From Uranotaenia lowii (Eukaryota > Arthropoda > Insecta > Diptera > Culicidae), in assembly GCF_029784155.1 (NCBI RefSeq), contig NC_073692.1, forward strand, positions 235,866,503 to 235,930,502: a DNA stretch of 64,000 nucleotides, read 5' to 3'. The translations under genes were made by a program, and so were the position numbers. Numbering within the stretch: the stretch's first letter is position 1; each line of letters begins with the position of its first letter. Shown here piece by piece: positions 11,561 through 21,278 of the stretch. The notes beneath the pieces were generated by a model. The model was not told the DNA's origin. It searched no databases and saw nothing but the letters and a program-made list of their open reading frames with translations.

Positions 11561-12912
11561 TGAAAAGAAGGATATGCAGAAGATAAATCAAATTTGATAA
11601 AAATAAAATTTGTATTCGGCATCACTGAAGGAATATAAAATACAACAAATTTCTATGAAAACGTCAAATCAAACGAAACAAAGTCAGGCATTGATCTGTT
11701 CTTGTGAGACAGACTTGTCTGAGTAAATCTTTAAATTGTGATTCGTAAAATCACGACAATGGCGTGGTTAGTAGAATAAGCACGAAGAGCGCAGATTATT
11801 AAGGCTGCTGCTGATTGATTAATTTGATTTGGCCTTCCGTTGGATAAAGACGGATTTGCTTAGGAAGCACAGATTTTTAAAGCTGCTGCTGCTTTACGGA
11901 TTGGCTTAAGAAGCTCAGATTTTTAGACTTACTGCTGCTGAATGTTTGTTCTGATTTAGCCTTCCGGTGAAAAAAATGGATTGGGTTGGAAAGCGCAAAT
12001 TTTTAAGGGTGCTGCTGCAGATTGTTTGTTATGATTAGCTTTCTGGTGGAAAAAGACGGATTAGCTTAGGAAACGCAGATGTTCAGGGCTGCTGCTGCTG
12101 ATTGATTGTTATGATTTGGCCTTTCGGTAAAAAAGATGGATTGGCTTAGGAAGCGCAGATTTTTCAGGCTGCTGCTGCTGATTGTTTGTATTGATTAACC
12201 CATTCGAGACGGAGGCCTTTTCACGACACTCGAACTCACAGTACTTAACACTTAGATAACTTTTATGTTTTTTGATTTCGTTGGTATAGGGATATTATTT
12301 TTTCGAGCAATAGTTAACTCACAATGAATAATTGTTCCGTCAAAGACACAAAAATTCCATTGCACACACGGTGTGCAATCGGTCTCGAACGAGTTAAGCC
12401 CTCCGGTGGAAAAGACGGATTTTGTTTAGATAGTGAAGATTATGAAGGCTGCTGCTGCTGATTGTTTGTTAAGATTTGGGCTTCCGGTGGAAAAAGACGG
12501 ATTGGCTTAGGAAGCGCAGATTTTTTGGCTACTACTTATGCTGATTGTTTGTTTTGATTAAGCCTTCCGGTGGAAAAAGACGGATTTGGTTTAGGAAGCG
12601 AAGATTGTTAAGGCTGCTGCTGCAGATTGTTTGTTATGATTTGGCCTTCTGTGGAAAATGTCGAGTGGCTTAGGAAGCGAAGGTTTTTGAGGCTACTGCT
12701 GTTTCATTGATTTGATTTGGCCTTACGATGGATACAGACGAAATTAGTTTAGGAAGCGCAGATTTTTAAGGCTGCTGCTGATTGTTTGTTATGATTTGGC
12801 CTTCTGGTGGAAAAAGAAGGATTGCAGAAGATAAATCAAATTTAATCAAAATAATAATTGTATTCGGCATCACTGAAGATATTTAGAAAAAAAATTATTT
12901 CTATGACTACGT
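11561..12912. repeat. Minisatellite array with CTG core, flanked by direct repeats
   Basis: About eleven diverged units of roughly 80-95 bp run through 11760-12820. Each contains GCTGCTGCTG, GATTGTTTGTTATGATTTGG, a CCTTCCGGTGGAAAAAGACG-like word and GGCTTAGGAAGCGCAGATTT. The array is bracketed by a direct repeat of about 100 bp (11561-11665 and 12810-12912) that shares GCAGAAGATAAATCAAATTT and GTATTCGGCATCACTGAAG. One unit is split by the MITE at 12199-12393. Stops occur in all frames, so it is not coding. Confidence 0.85.
12199..12393. mobile_element. TTAA-flanked, piggyBac-like MITE inside the minisatellite
   Basis: A 195-bp insertion between TTAA (12195-12198) and TTAA (12394-12397). Terminal inverted repeats are CCCATTCGAGACGG and, reverse-complemented, CTCGTTCGAGACCG. 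Removing the insert and one TTAA restores a normal array unit (TTGATTAAGCCCTCCGG). This matches the neighbouring uninterrupted unit at about 12552 (TTGATTAAGCCTTCCGG). TTAA duplication with C-rich ends is the signature of piggyBac-type transposition. Confidence 0.85.
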
Positions 12913-14127
12913 TTGTTATTTTGGCAACACTGGGAAAAACAAATAAACCGCTGATTTCGTCTAATTAGGGGGTGTTAAATCCAAATACTCATGAAATTAG
13001 TTCATGTTTGCGGAATAACTTTTGAAAATAGGTAAAAATTCATTGAAAAAAAATTTGTGCATTTTTTTAAAGCAAAACTCTAGAATTTTACTAATGTATG
13101 TATGTATGTATGTTGGTTATCCACCATGGGTGCACGGATTCACCGCAGTTTTGCCAAAGCATGTGGTTACACGCATTTTTTAGACAACAATTTCAATAGA
13201 TTTCCAATGCTTCGTACCCCATACCCGGACCCCATGGCTTCGTTTGAACTGTTGTGGAGTGAATGTTTTACGTGTATGTGTCTGTATAAATTGGTAGAAC
13301 GTATCGATCAAGTACACAGCCAGTTTAAAATGTAAAACAATTTAAATGTTATACATTTACTACTGGTATTCCGGCATCCGTGTATATACCTGGCCAGCTG
13401 GCAATTGATTGAACATTCCTATTTATTTTATTTCAGTAAACACATCTTACCAATCTCCTGAGGATTTCACATTTTTATGAGAAAACATATCTTACCAATC
13501 TGCTGATAATTTGAGTTCGTATTCGTCACAACCCTTCAATCTTTGCCAACTCCAATCAATTTACCCTAACTGTGCCACCTTTGCCAACTCTTCAGATTTC
13601 CCTTTTAGTGGCTCGTTTGCTTTTCATTTCACTATTCCTTACCTAATTTATGTTGCAAATTAACCATATTTTCTTCTTGAATTCTACTTTCTTTCACGAA
13701 TATGCACTTCCGTATGCACTTTTACCTTTCCTTTTACTATTTCTTTGCAATTTCATTAATTTTGAAACGAAACCACTTTTCTTCACATTTTTCCAGAGAT
13801 TTTAATATTTATGAGAACATGCGCCTCTTCTTATATTTCGAGGTTCCCTTTTATCCTGACACCCATTTGTCATGATTTAGCCTCAATCACCTTGCTTCTT
13901 CTTTCACGTAAATAACCCCATTTCCATCGAATGCATTTCAAGCTATTTCTATCACACTCGCACTCGGAGATTTCACTAAGCACTAAAACCACAGCTCAGT
14001 TGCAAAATTAACGTAACACCAACTCCGAAACTCTAGAATTTTACTAATATTCTAAAAATAAAGATTTTAGATTAATGATCAACTTTTCGGAGATCTCGAG
14101 TTATTTTTTATTCTGAGTGTGCTTTTC
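12913..14127. other. No gene recognised; ATGT microsatellite at 13094-13111
   Basis: It contains a short ATGT repeat and AT-rich sequence. The plus ORF at 13102-13335 starts in the microsatellite and resembles nothing I know. A weak local duplication of ACATCTTACCAATCT / ACATATCTTACCAATCT lies at 13441-13502. Confidence 0.45.
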
Positions 14128-14350
14128 AATTTTATTGCAAACTGCAAACCGTTTTCACTAATGGTTCAAAAAATTGCTAAGAATCTGTTGGCTTAAATTT
14201 CTTTAAAATTTCCCTTTTAGTTATAGTTTTCTTTTTGCTTATTTTTCCCCTGTTCCGTAATCAGGGTAATTTTAATGAAATTTAAGCCAACAGATTCTTA
14301 GCAATTTCTTTAACCATTAGTGAAAACGGTTTGCAGTTTGCAATAAAATT
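14128..14350. repeat. Foldback repeat with 83-bp arms
   Basis: 14128-14210 and 14268-14350 are near-perfect reverse complements (for example TTGCTAAGAATCTGTTGGC and GCCAACAGATTCTTAGCAA), separated by 57 nt. The length and structure fit a foldback MITE or a hairpin-RNA source. Clear target-site duplications were not seen. Confidence 0.8.
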
Positions 14351-14538
14351 TAAAAAAAAATAAAATCTTCAATATTAAATCTTAGTGATGTTCTTGTGTG
14401 CTGCCAGAATTGTTTTTTTTTAATTTAATTTTGTATTATTTGCAGATTTTTTTATTAAAAATTGTTCTTCTGAAACTAGAAAGTTTTACTAGGAAAACTC
14501 TGAATGCTCGATAATACATAGATTTTAAATCATTTTCA

Positions 14539-14606
14539 GGGCCGGATAAAGCCATCGGGGGGCCCGGGGCAATTTTCCTCGGGGGGGGGGGGGGGGGGGG
14601 GGGGGG
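14539..14606. repeat. hAT-like GC-rich terminus and G26 homopolymer
   Basis: CAGGGCCGGATAAAGCC followed by GGGGGGCCCGGGGCAA (14539-14573) resembles the CAGGG ends of non-autonomous hAT elements. It runs into 26 consecutive G at 14581-14606. The matching far end was not located. Homopolymer length is prone to sequencing error. Confidence 0.4.
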
Positions 14607-15642
14607 TGTTCCTAGAATTCGATTTTTTTTTTCAAATGCTATCCCAGAGAAAACAAAACATTTCAAACGTGTAAAAGAACTGGAGATGAGTTCAGCATGT
14701 TTCAAATAGCCATGTGTCTGCCTAGAAAATAGTTTTTGATACCTTCAAATAAAAATTGTGAATTAATCACGTGCAAACATCGCGGAAGAGTTTAGAAATT
14801 AAAAAAAAAATGAATGCTCTGATATGAACTGAAAAATGCACAATTTATTTCTCATTTTTGTTTCATCGGGAAACATTTACCTCATGACAATTGGAAAGTT
14901 TAATGAAGATTTAAAACATAGAAGACAAAATTCAAAAAAAAAAAAACAAACAAAATAATAAAACTCAAATTCCATAGAGGTACAGATACAAGAGTTTTAG
15001 AATTCAAGAATAAAAATCAGGTTTTATTCCGAAGCAGAATTCAGCGCCTCAAATCTAAATCATAAATTCAAATCAAGTTTTGAGAAAAAAATATTAATAA
15101 ATTAAGTTTAAAAAAAGATTCAAAGTTACAATCAGAGCCAAAGCAGAAATTTCACCACATGTAAACTTCAATTTTATATCTTTGAAACACAAAAAAAAAC
15201 TTTTATGAATAAGTTTATGAATATGATTCTCATCAGATAAAAAAAAAGGTTATCAAATTGTTATTCTAAATGTGACACAAATTTAATTGGATGCCCTCAT
15301 AGCTCAAGGGGTATAAGTGCAAAAATGATGGATTGAAAATAAAATCGGAATAGAGATTAAATGTTTAAATCACAGAATCAGTTATCATTGAAAAAAGGAA
15401 TCCAAATGAGTTTATTACCTTAAACAAAGATCCTGAGTTCTCAAAATTCAGAAAAACCATGAAACTGATCTTCAGTAACTGAAGAACACCACAAGACCTG
15501 AAAATCTCAATGAATTGAATCTGGATAAAGATAAGATTAAAAACATAGAAATATTCATGTTAAGAAAATCACTCAATGATATTGGAAACTCAACTATTAG
15601 ATCGTTTTTATGGTAATTTGGAAAATGATATACTGATTTCAG
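14607..15642. other. No gene recognised
   Basis: A-rich intron-like sequence. A box-A-like TAGCTCAAGGGG at about 15300 has no matching box B, so it was not called as a tRNA or SINE. Confidence 0.5.
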
Positions 15643-15655
15643 GATATTTACTTCA
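15643..15655. repeat. Left target-site duplication of the Penelope-like insertion
   Basis: GATATTTACTTCA is repeated exactly at 16356-16368, bounding the inverted-repeat element between them. Confidence 0.8.
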
Positions 15656-15716
15656 TGTATGTTTTTATTATCGACTTTTTTCGGCGAATAAATAACTACA
15701 CAATTACTTGCCAGTT

Positions 15717-15767
15717 GGTCCGGACGTTTCGAGCTACTTTTGGCTTTTCACTCCTCTTCAGCGGACC
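15717..15767 (-). ncRNA. Hammerhead-ribozyme motif, left arm (minus strand)
   Basis: Exact reverse complement of the motif at 16216-16266, with the same conserved elements: GGTCCG, CTGAAGA, GAAA, CGTC, CGGACC. The two are therefore oriented outward-to-inward on opposite strands of one foldback. Confidence 0.7.
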
Positions 15768-16215
15768 TTAAATTAAATTTATTTTTCTATAATATACCAT
15801 TTTACCATACTATTTTAAACTTACTTAATCTAGCGATCGTCTACACTACTGTTTGTAGTTATTTGTTTACTTTTGATGTTATGTTTACATTTGTCTGTCA
15901 GTGTTTTGATCCTAGGTAAAATGGAATTGTAGGCTGACTTAAAATTAATAAATATAACACAAGAATTTGTGCAGAAATGTTCCACATCAAAATTAGGGGC
16001 GACAACGACGTTGTTAATAAACAAAAGGACTCTATTAATTTTAAGTCAGCCTACAATTCCATTTTACCTAGGATCAAAACACTGACAGACAAATGTAAAC
16101 ATAACATCAAAAGTAAACAAATAACTACAAACAGTAGTGTAGACGATCGCTAGATTAAGTAAGTTTAAAATAGTATGGTAAAATGGTATATTATAGAAAA
16201 ATAAATTTAATTTAA

Positions 16216-16266
16216 GGTCCGCTGAAGAGGAGTGAAAAGCCAAAAGTAGCTCGAAACGTCCGGACC
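16216..16266 (+). ncRNA. Hammerhead-ribozyme motif, right arm (plus strand)
   Basis: The order of parts is that of a hammerhead. GGTCCG (16216-16221) pairs perfectly with CGGACC (16261-16266) as helix I. The core CTGAAGA (CUGANGA) is at 16222-16228. Helix II is imperfect, from GGAGT...GCTC. The core GAAA is at 16253-16256. It is followed by CGTC, giving the UH cleavage context after C16260. Helix III would be only A-U/C-G with no loop, typical of Penelope-like hammerheads that are thought to act as dimers through the self-complementary ACGU. Activity is inferred, not shown. Confidence 0.7.
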
Positions 16267-16368
16267 AACTGGCAAGTAATTGTGTAGTTATTTATTCGCC
16301 GAAAAAAGTCGATAATAAAAACATACAACTTATCGCGGCGATTAGCTAATTCAACGATATTTACTTCA

Positions 16369-17504
16369 GTAGCTGATAAAATTTTGGGTTAAATCAGTTG
16401 AAAATGTTCCAATACGAATTTTAAGTCAAACGCAGAATTTGGGTTGGAATGTCAATAAAGAAACTCTGTACTGTCGATCGGCCCAATTTAAGCAACTACA
16501 ATTTGTTAAGCATTTATGTTCAAAAATAGGAAGGGAAAACGGTTTAAATTTTATAAACCAACGGAAAGTTCAATAAGACCTATTGATTGAAAAGTGAAAA
16601 TTTATAATAATACCCTGTATAAACCCGGATACTGCCCGGGTAGAATTCTGAAATGTTTATCATAAAGCTTATCTGTTCTCTCTTAGCACTGTGAGCTAAC
16701 ATATATCGATAAAAATAAGAATAATGAAGGTGTTTTGTCTCATATTCTTCTTTATTTTTTTTTTCGAATTTGGTTTACAATATTTTTGTCCAGATTTTGA
16801 GTTGAAAATTTTGAAATACAATACCAAAATTTTGATATTTTCAGCCCGCAAAATGCGGAAGAACTTTTTCACCTTATCCTCAGTTATATCCCGAAATTGG
16901 AATGCCCTTCGTAGATCTAATGTTCTACAAAAATTTTGCAAATAGAACAAAACAACTAACCTGTTATCTCAAAATAATTTGATTTTTTTTTTAAGTTATT
17001 GCACTTTGTTTGAAAAATATAACAAAATGTTACCTGAAGTTCTTTTTTTATCACTTAAAAAGATTCCCACACGAAAAATAAAAGTATTTATTATAGTATT
17101 TCAATCGTAAGAGTATTATATTAACTTCTTAAAGCCATATTTTCTAAAAGTAAACTCTAATTTTTTTAAAGAAAATGTTTTACAAAAAGTATTTTATGGG
17201 TTCACTTGATTCCTCGACTTCAAAAAATATATTTATCTTCTGAATGGATGTTGATCATTGCTAAGCTTGAAATTATTAATATTTATCCAATAACTAACAT
17301 TTATCCAAAAATTTCCTGATACGAAGGACTCAAAAAAGTGCTTAATCTAAAAATTAGAAAATTGCGCCTTTAAGTATGCAATGAAATTAGATTAGTTGAC
17401 AGACTACAAGAATTATTTTTATCTGGCACTTATAAACTGTGGAATAACATTGCCAAGAAATAAAATAAACGAAACTTTCAACCCAAGATTTTGCATGATT
17501 TTTG
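16369..17504. other. No gene recognised
   Basis: AT-rich sequence. Overlapping ORFs on both strands at 16696-16950 are low-complexity (Phe/Lys/Ile-rich) and were not considered real. Confidence 0.5.
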
Positions 17505-17740
17505 CCAAAGCTAAGGACACCCTGATTAAAGGATCAGGCCTCGTTTAACTTTCGAAATATCACAATTTTTAGTTCCACGAAAATGCTTCTAGCTCATTTA
17601 CGGGTTCATGTATCGATCTAACTTTTGCATGAACTTGAAACTACACGCTGTCAGAAAATGTAAAAGACGGCGATCTGCAACTTTTTCCGAAAAGATATGA
17701 TGAAAATAAGAAAAAGGAATCAAGTATTCTTATTCTCCCC
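17505..17740 (-). mobile_element. TA-MITE family C, end fragment
   Basis: Reverse-complement match to the left part of the full element at 38483-39434. Shared words include CACGAAAATGCTTCTAG, GCTGTCAGAAAATGT, AAGACGGCGA and the terminal ATTCTCCCC followed by TA at 17741-17742. The other end is missing. Confidence 0.7.
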
Positions 17741-17742
17741 TA

Positions 17743-20292
17743 CTTTGTTTTATTTTTATAGATTTACTCTGCAAATCGAACAAAAAACTTAGACTTCAAT
17801 TTTTTTTTAAATTTTTGCTTCCAATTTCGGAATATTTTTTTGAGTCGGTTTACAAATATCACATTTTTAGTCCAGATACTGTATGACCGCTGCTGATGTG
17901 AAAACATAGGAAATTATCCAAGCTTTCGAAATATTCGTTCCAACTCTTTTATATAAGATCTCATATTGAACGAGCTATGCGCCCGGTTGATATGCAAAAC
18001 CTGGCGAAAAAGATAGTGTCTTCAAATTAATTCGTGTTATCCGAGGTGCTCCTTCTTACATCACCTCGAATAAATTGTATTATCAATGTTTCCTTATTTT
18101 CTTTTTGCGAATACAATAAAATTTCCTATTCAAACAGGTTTCATCTTTTCTATATGAAATATTTTTGATCGCAATCAAACAGTAGGTATAAATTTAGGCG
18201 GTTTCTTACAGCACAAAGAAATACGTCACACGATAATCGATGAGCTCATTTTCTCATTCATTCCGATCATAATTTTGGATTCGATTCGACAGCTGGAATG
18301 GTTTCACGATCCTTAAAATACCACTCTTTATTTTTGGGATAAATTTAGAACAATCCTTATGAACACCTGTAACGTTGACCTCTTGCACAGGTCCAATGCT
18401 TTGACCTGGCAATGCAACACACCAATTGTACGAATAAGTTAGTTGACGCATTGATTCAATTTTTTTTATACAAATTCTGTGATTCGCAACTTAAATAAGA
18501 ATTATTTGAAAAAATAAACGGGTGTTGGTTTGTGTTCAATCATTCCATTTTCTGCTATTATCCTTGAGTTATAAAACATATCACTGAAAAAACTACTGAG
18601 CCTTCAACGGCGACAATGAAGACTGAAATTATGAGTTGTCATGAAACGTAATGAAAAACTAGCAGATGTCATCAAACGACGTCGTCGTTAGGCTTCTATC
18701 ACATCATGTCTTTTAAATTTGTTATCATTGCTTTACGTCACAACCAATCAACGCCGGGTGTCACAAAGTGGTACAAAAATAACTGAACACAAATGTGGTA
18801 ACGATTGAGCTGGGCTGAGTATAGCTATGTGTGTTAACGTGCGCCATCTTTACACTTACGTATGGCTACAGCGATGATACAGCGGAAGTACTGAGGAAAA
18901 ATATGTCCACCCATCAACCGATGTACGTATGAAGTTGCTGCTTGCTGCATACATGTACGATGAAGAATAACGAGTTAACAGGAAACAAGGACGCTGCCAC
19001 GCGGACGTCTCACGTAACCTCCACGTAGGTACATACCATACCTATTGCGACTTGCGAGTGCAGCTGTTCACAATTACCCTCTGGGATCATTATTATCATT
19101 GCCGTCCTCCTTCTTCTTTGAACCCTTTCAACTCCACGTGTCATTTTTAGTGTAAAACGGCTCAAGTCGAACAATTCCCGAAGATTGCTGCACCATCATC
19201 ACGATCAGTGTCATAAATGGAGTAATATTCCTCTGGGTCGGTCGATGTGTTTTGTAGTTTTCAGCAACCCCACAACTATTGTGCCACTCTCTTCAACAAA
19301 GTATTCTGCTACACGGCTTGGTTGTACCGATGCTGGTTGTTGCAAATTGTGCAAATGTGCGGCGGGTGCATGAATGAGAATGTGTGTGCTCGCTGCTCTG
19401 CTCAGCCATTTTGTTCTGATTGGGTTCGGGGTTTACATTGCTTGAATAATTTAATTATCTTCCATATCCACCGACAAACTGCACATCCAGCTCCGAAACA
19501 AAGTCCGCTGCATCGGGTTCCGTGTCGGAGAAAGTGGGTGCGTCTTATTCAGCCAGCAGCTACTAGCAAGATTAGCATTTAGCATTAGCTGAGCAAGCGT
19601 GTACCCAGTGGGGGGAATGTTAGTTCATGCTGCTTCCGCTGACAGGCTCCGTCTAATTGACACTGAGCTGTAGTAACTTTGTGACATTGAGAGAATTCCG
19701 TCGCCCCCGATGGGGGTTAATTGAAAATGGAACAAATGCTTGTTATGATAATTATCATCGTTCCAGCGAACGGATGTTTGCATATTCCGAGAGGACAACT
19801 TTGAAGGCGTTAAAGATTCATAGGCACCGTCAATGATGTTTAACTGTAATCGCAATTTAGGCGTTTCAGTTCAGTTCAGGAAGCATTGATCTCAAACGTA
19901 CCGATAGTTTAAGCGCACAGGTTAGAGATCAGCAACTTTTTTTTTTAAATTTGTTTATCACAATCATAACTATAAATAAACTACACCTATTGTTTGGGTT
20001 TTTTGTAGTCTGTCTCCGACAGAATTAATTCCGTTTAATAACGGGAAACTGTCCACGACAGGACTCAACTGCAAAAGCATATTTATTCAAATTTGAGGTA
20101 TAACAAAACAAGTTCAGTTATTATTATTTGGGTACATGATAAGTTTTGTTAACAGATGTTCAGAAATTTAAAAAAATGTTGCAAAATCACCTTCTCACTG
20201 TTTCAACTAATTTCTGGAAATCTCGTGATCGATTGATATCATTTCTACCATGATGATTTAAACTAAAACACATCGCTTTAACAACTAGTCAT
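17743..20292. other. No gene recognised; 18600-19900 is complex, possibly single-copy
   Basis: The stretch 18600-19900 is less AT-rich and lacks visible repeats. Its ORFs (19185-19582 on plus, 19625-19855 on minus) have no recognisable domain. It may be conserved intronic or regulatory DNA, which this sequence alone cannot show. Confidence 0.4.
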
Positions 20293-20294
20293 AG

Positions 20295-21276
20295 AGGGCG
20301 AACACGAAATGATTGCGACACCGAAAATGTCATGCCAATTTTCTGATAATGTTAAAAATCAAACCAAAATTTCAGGGTAGTTTTATACATAAATTTTCTT
20401 CAAAAATCAAAAGAAAAATGAGTCTACGGATCCTTGAGTGCAAAATTAAACGCATTTTCGCTTGGTGTCCTTTAAAAAGTCGCTTCTCGATGCACTTAGA
20501 TTTGTAGATCTCCCCATTTACTGTGCCTTTTGTCACGAAAGGCCCACTCCTCATTCCGCAAGAGAAGATGGCCTGCCAAACGAGATATTTGGTTGCGAAC
20601 TTCGACATTTTCCTCTTCTTAAATTTGTCAACCACATCGAACTTGCTCTTGCCGGTGAAAAACTCCAACTCCGGAATTTGCTTAAAATCGGCTTTTATAT
20701 ACGCTTCGTCGTCCATCACACAGAAGCCATATTTTGTCAGCATCTTCTCGTAGAGCTTTCGTGCCCGAGTTTTAGCTGTCGATTATTGCCGCTCATCGCG
20801 ATTTGGTAAGTTCTCTACCTTGTTTGTATGTAGTCCAGCTCTCTTCTTTGGATTCTGAACGTAGCTCTGCAACATGCTGATCTTTTTAGGCAAATCACGG
20901 CTTGAGACGGTGAGATTTATTTTAATCATCCGCTACACCTTTCCCTCCGTCTTTTTGTTATCGTCCCGGTTTTCTTCCAGCTCCTTTGCCGTGGTTCAAC
21001 GTCAACTGCTCCTGGAACCACTTCAACACTCTGGAGACTGAATGGTGAATGTTCAATATTTTTCCCAACTGCCGGGGCGACAGGTCAGAAAATTTCAGGT
21101 TTTTGGAATGAATTTGTTTTCTCGATTCATTTTCGTTGAATACTTCGAGTTTGACAGCATGTAAACAATACACATCAATGAGAAAGTGTGCATAATTTGG
21201 TTGATTTTTACCCAATTGCAATGGTAAAAAAGTTATGCCCTGTTGAATGTGTCGCAATAAATTCGCGTTCGCCCTT
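20295..21276 (-). mobile_element. Internally deleted mariner (DD37E-like) element
   Basis: Bounded by TA at 20293-20294 and 21277-21278. The terminal inverted repeats are GAGGGCGAACACGAAATGAT (left) and AAGGGCGAACGCGAATTTAT (right, reverse-complemented), both continuing TGCGACAC. Length is 982 bp; a complete element of this type would be expected to be about 1.3 kb. The transposase remnant runs on the minus strand and lacks its C-terminal part, so the copy is non-autonomous. Confidence 0.88.
20372..21257 (-). pseudogene. Mariner-family transposase, N-terminal part, with stops
   Basis: Reading on the minus strand, the N-terminal helix-turn-helix region is recognisable (SDLSPRQLGKILNIHHSVSR, then NHGKGAGRKPG). 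It binds the terminal repeats in intact family members. A linker with two in-frame stops follows (after KTEGKV and after NRDERQ). The start of the catalytic core comes next, with VMDDEAYIKADFKQIP (first catalytic Asp) and KYLVWQAIFSCGMRSGPFVT. The sequence diverges after KSKCIEKRL, where the segment with the second Asp and the final Glu is deleted. MDDE-x-Y in place of the classical mariner GDEKW supports a DD37E-type relative. The protein cannot be functional. Confidence 0.88.
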
Positions 21277-21278
21277 TA

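Larger units (their letters stand above)
15656..16355. mobile_element. Penelope-like terminal-repeat pair in inverted orientation
   Basis: Two arms of about 294 bp (15657-15950 and 16033-16326) are reverse complements with no mismatch that I could find. An 82-nt loop separates them, and a 29-nt tail follows the right arm before the TSD. Exact 13-bp direct repeats flank the unit, showing it was inserted as a block. Each arm carries a hammerhead-ribozyme motif of the minimal kind with very short helix III reported in Penelope-like elements, which are known for inverted, partial terminal copies. No reverse transcriptase or GIY-YIG endonuclease sequence is present, so this is a non-coding end-only copy. 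The minus ORF 15830-16024 is fortuitous. Confidence 0.75.

Noticed and set aside
15296..15345. Possible tRNA gene (TAGCTCAAGGGG resembles box A)
   Set aside because: No box B or cloverleaf can be formed in the following 70 bases.
16696..16950. Overlapping ORFs on both strands of similar length
   Set aside because: Phe/Ile/Lys-rich low-complexity translations in AT-rich DNA, with no motif.
19185..19582. Cys-rich plus-strand ORFs as a small secreted protein
   Set aside because: Two overlapping frames are open and there is no signal peptide, no splice context and no known cysteine spacing. Best treated as chance ORFs.
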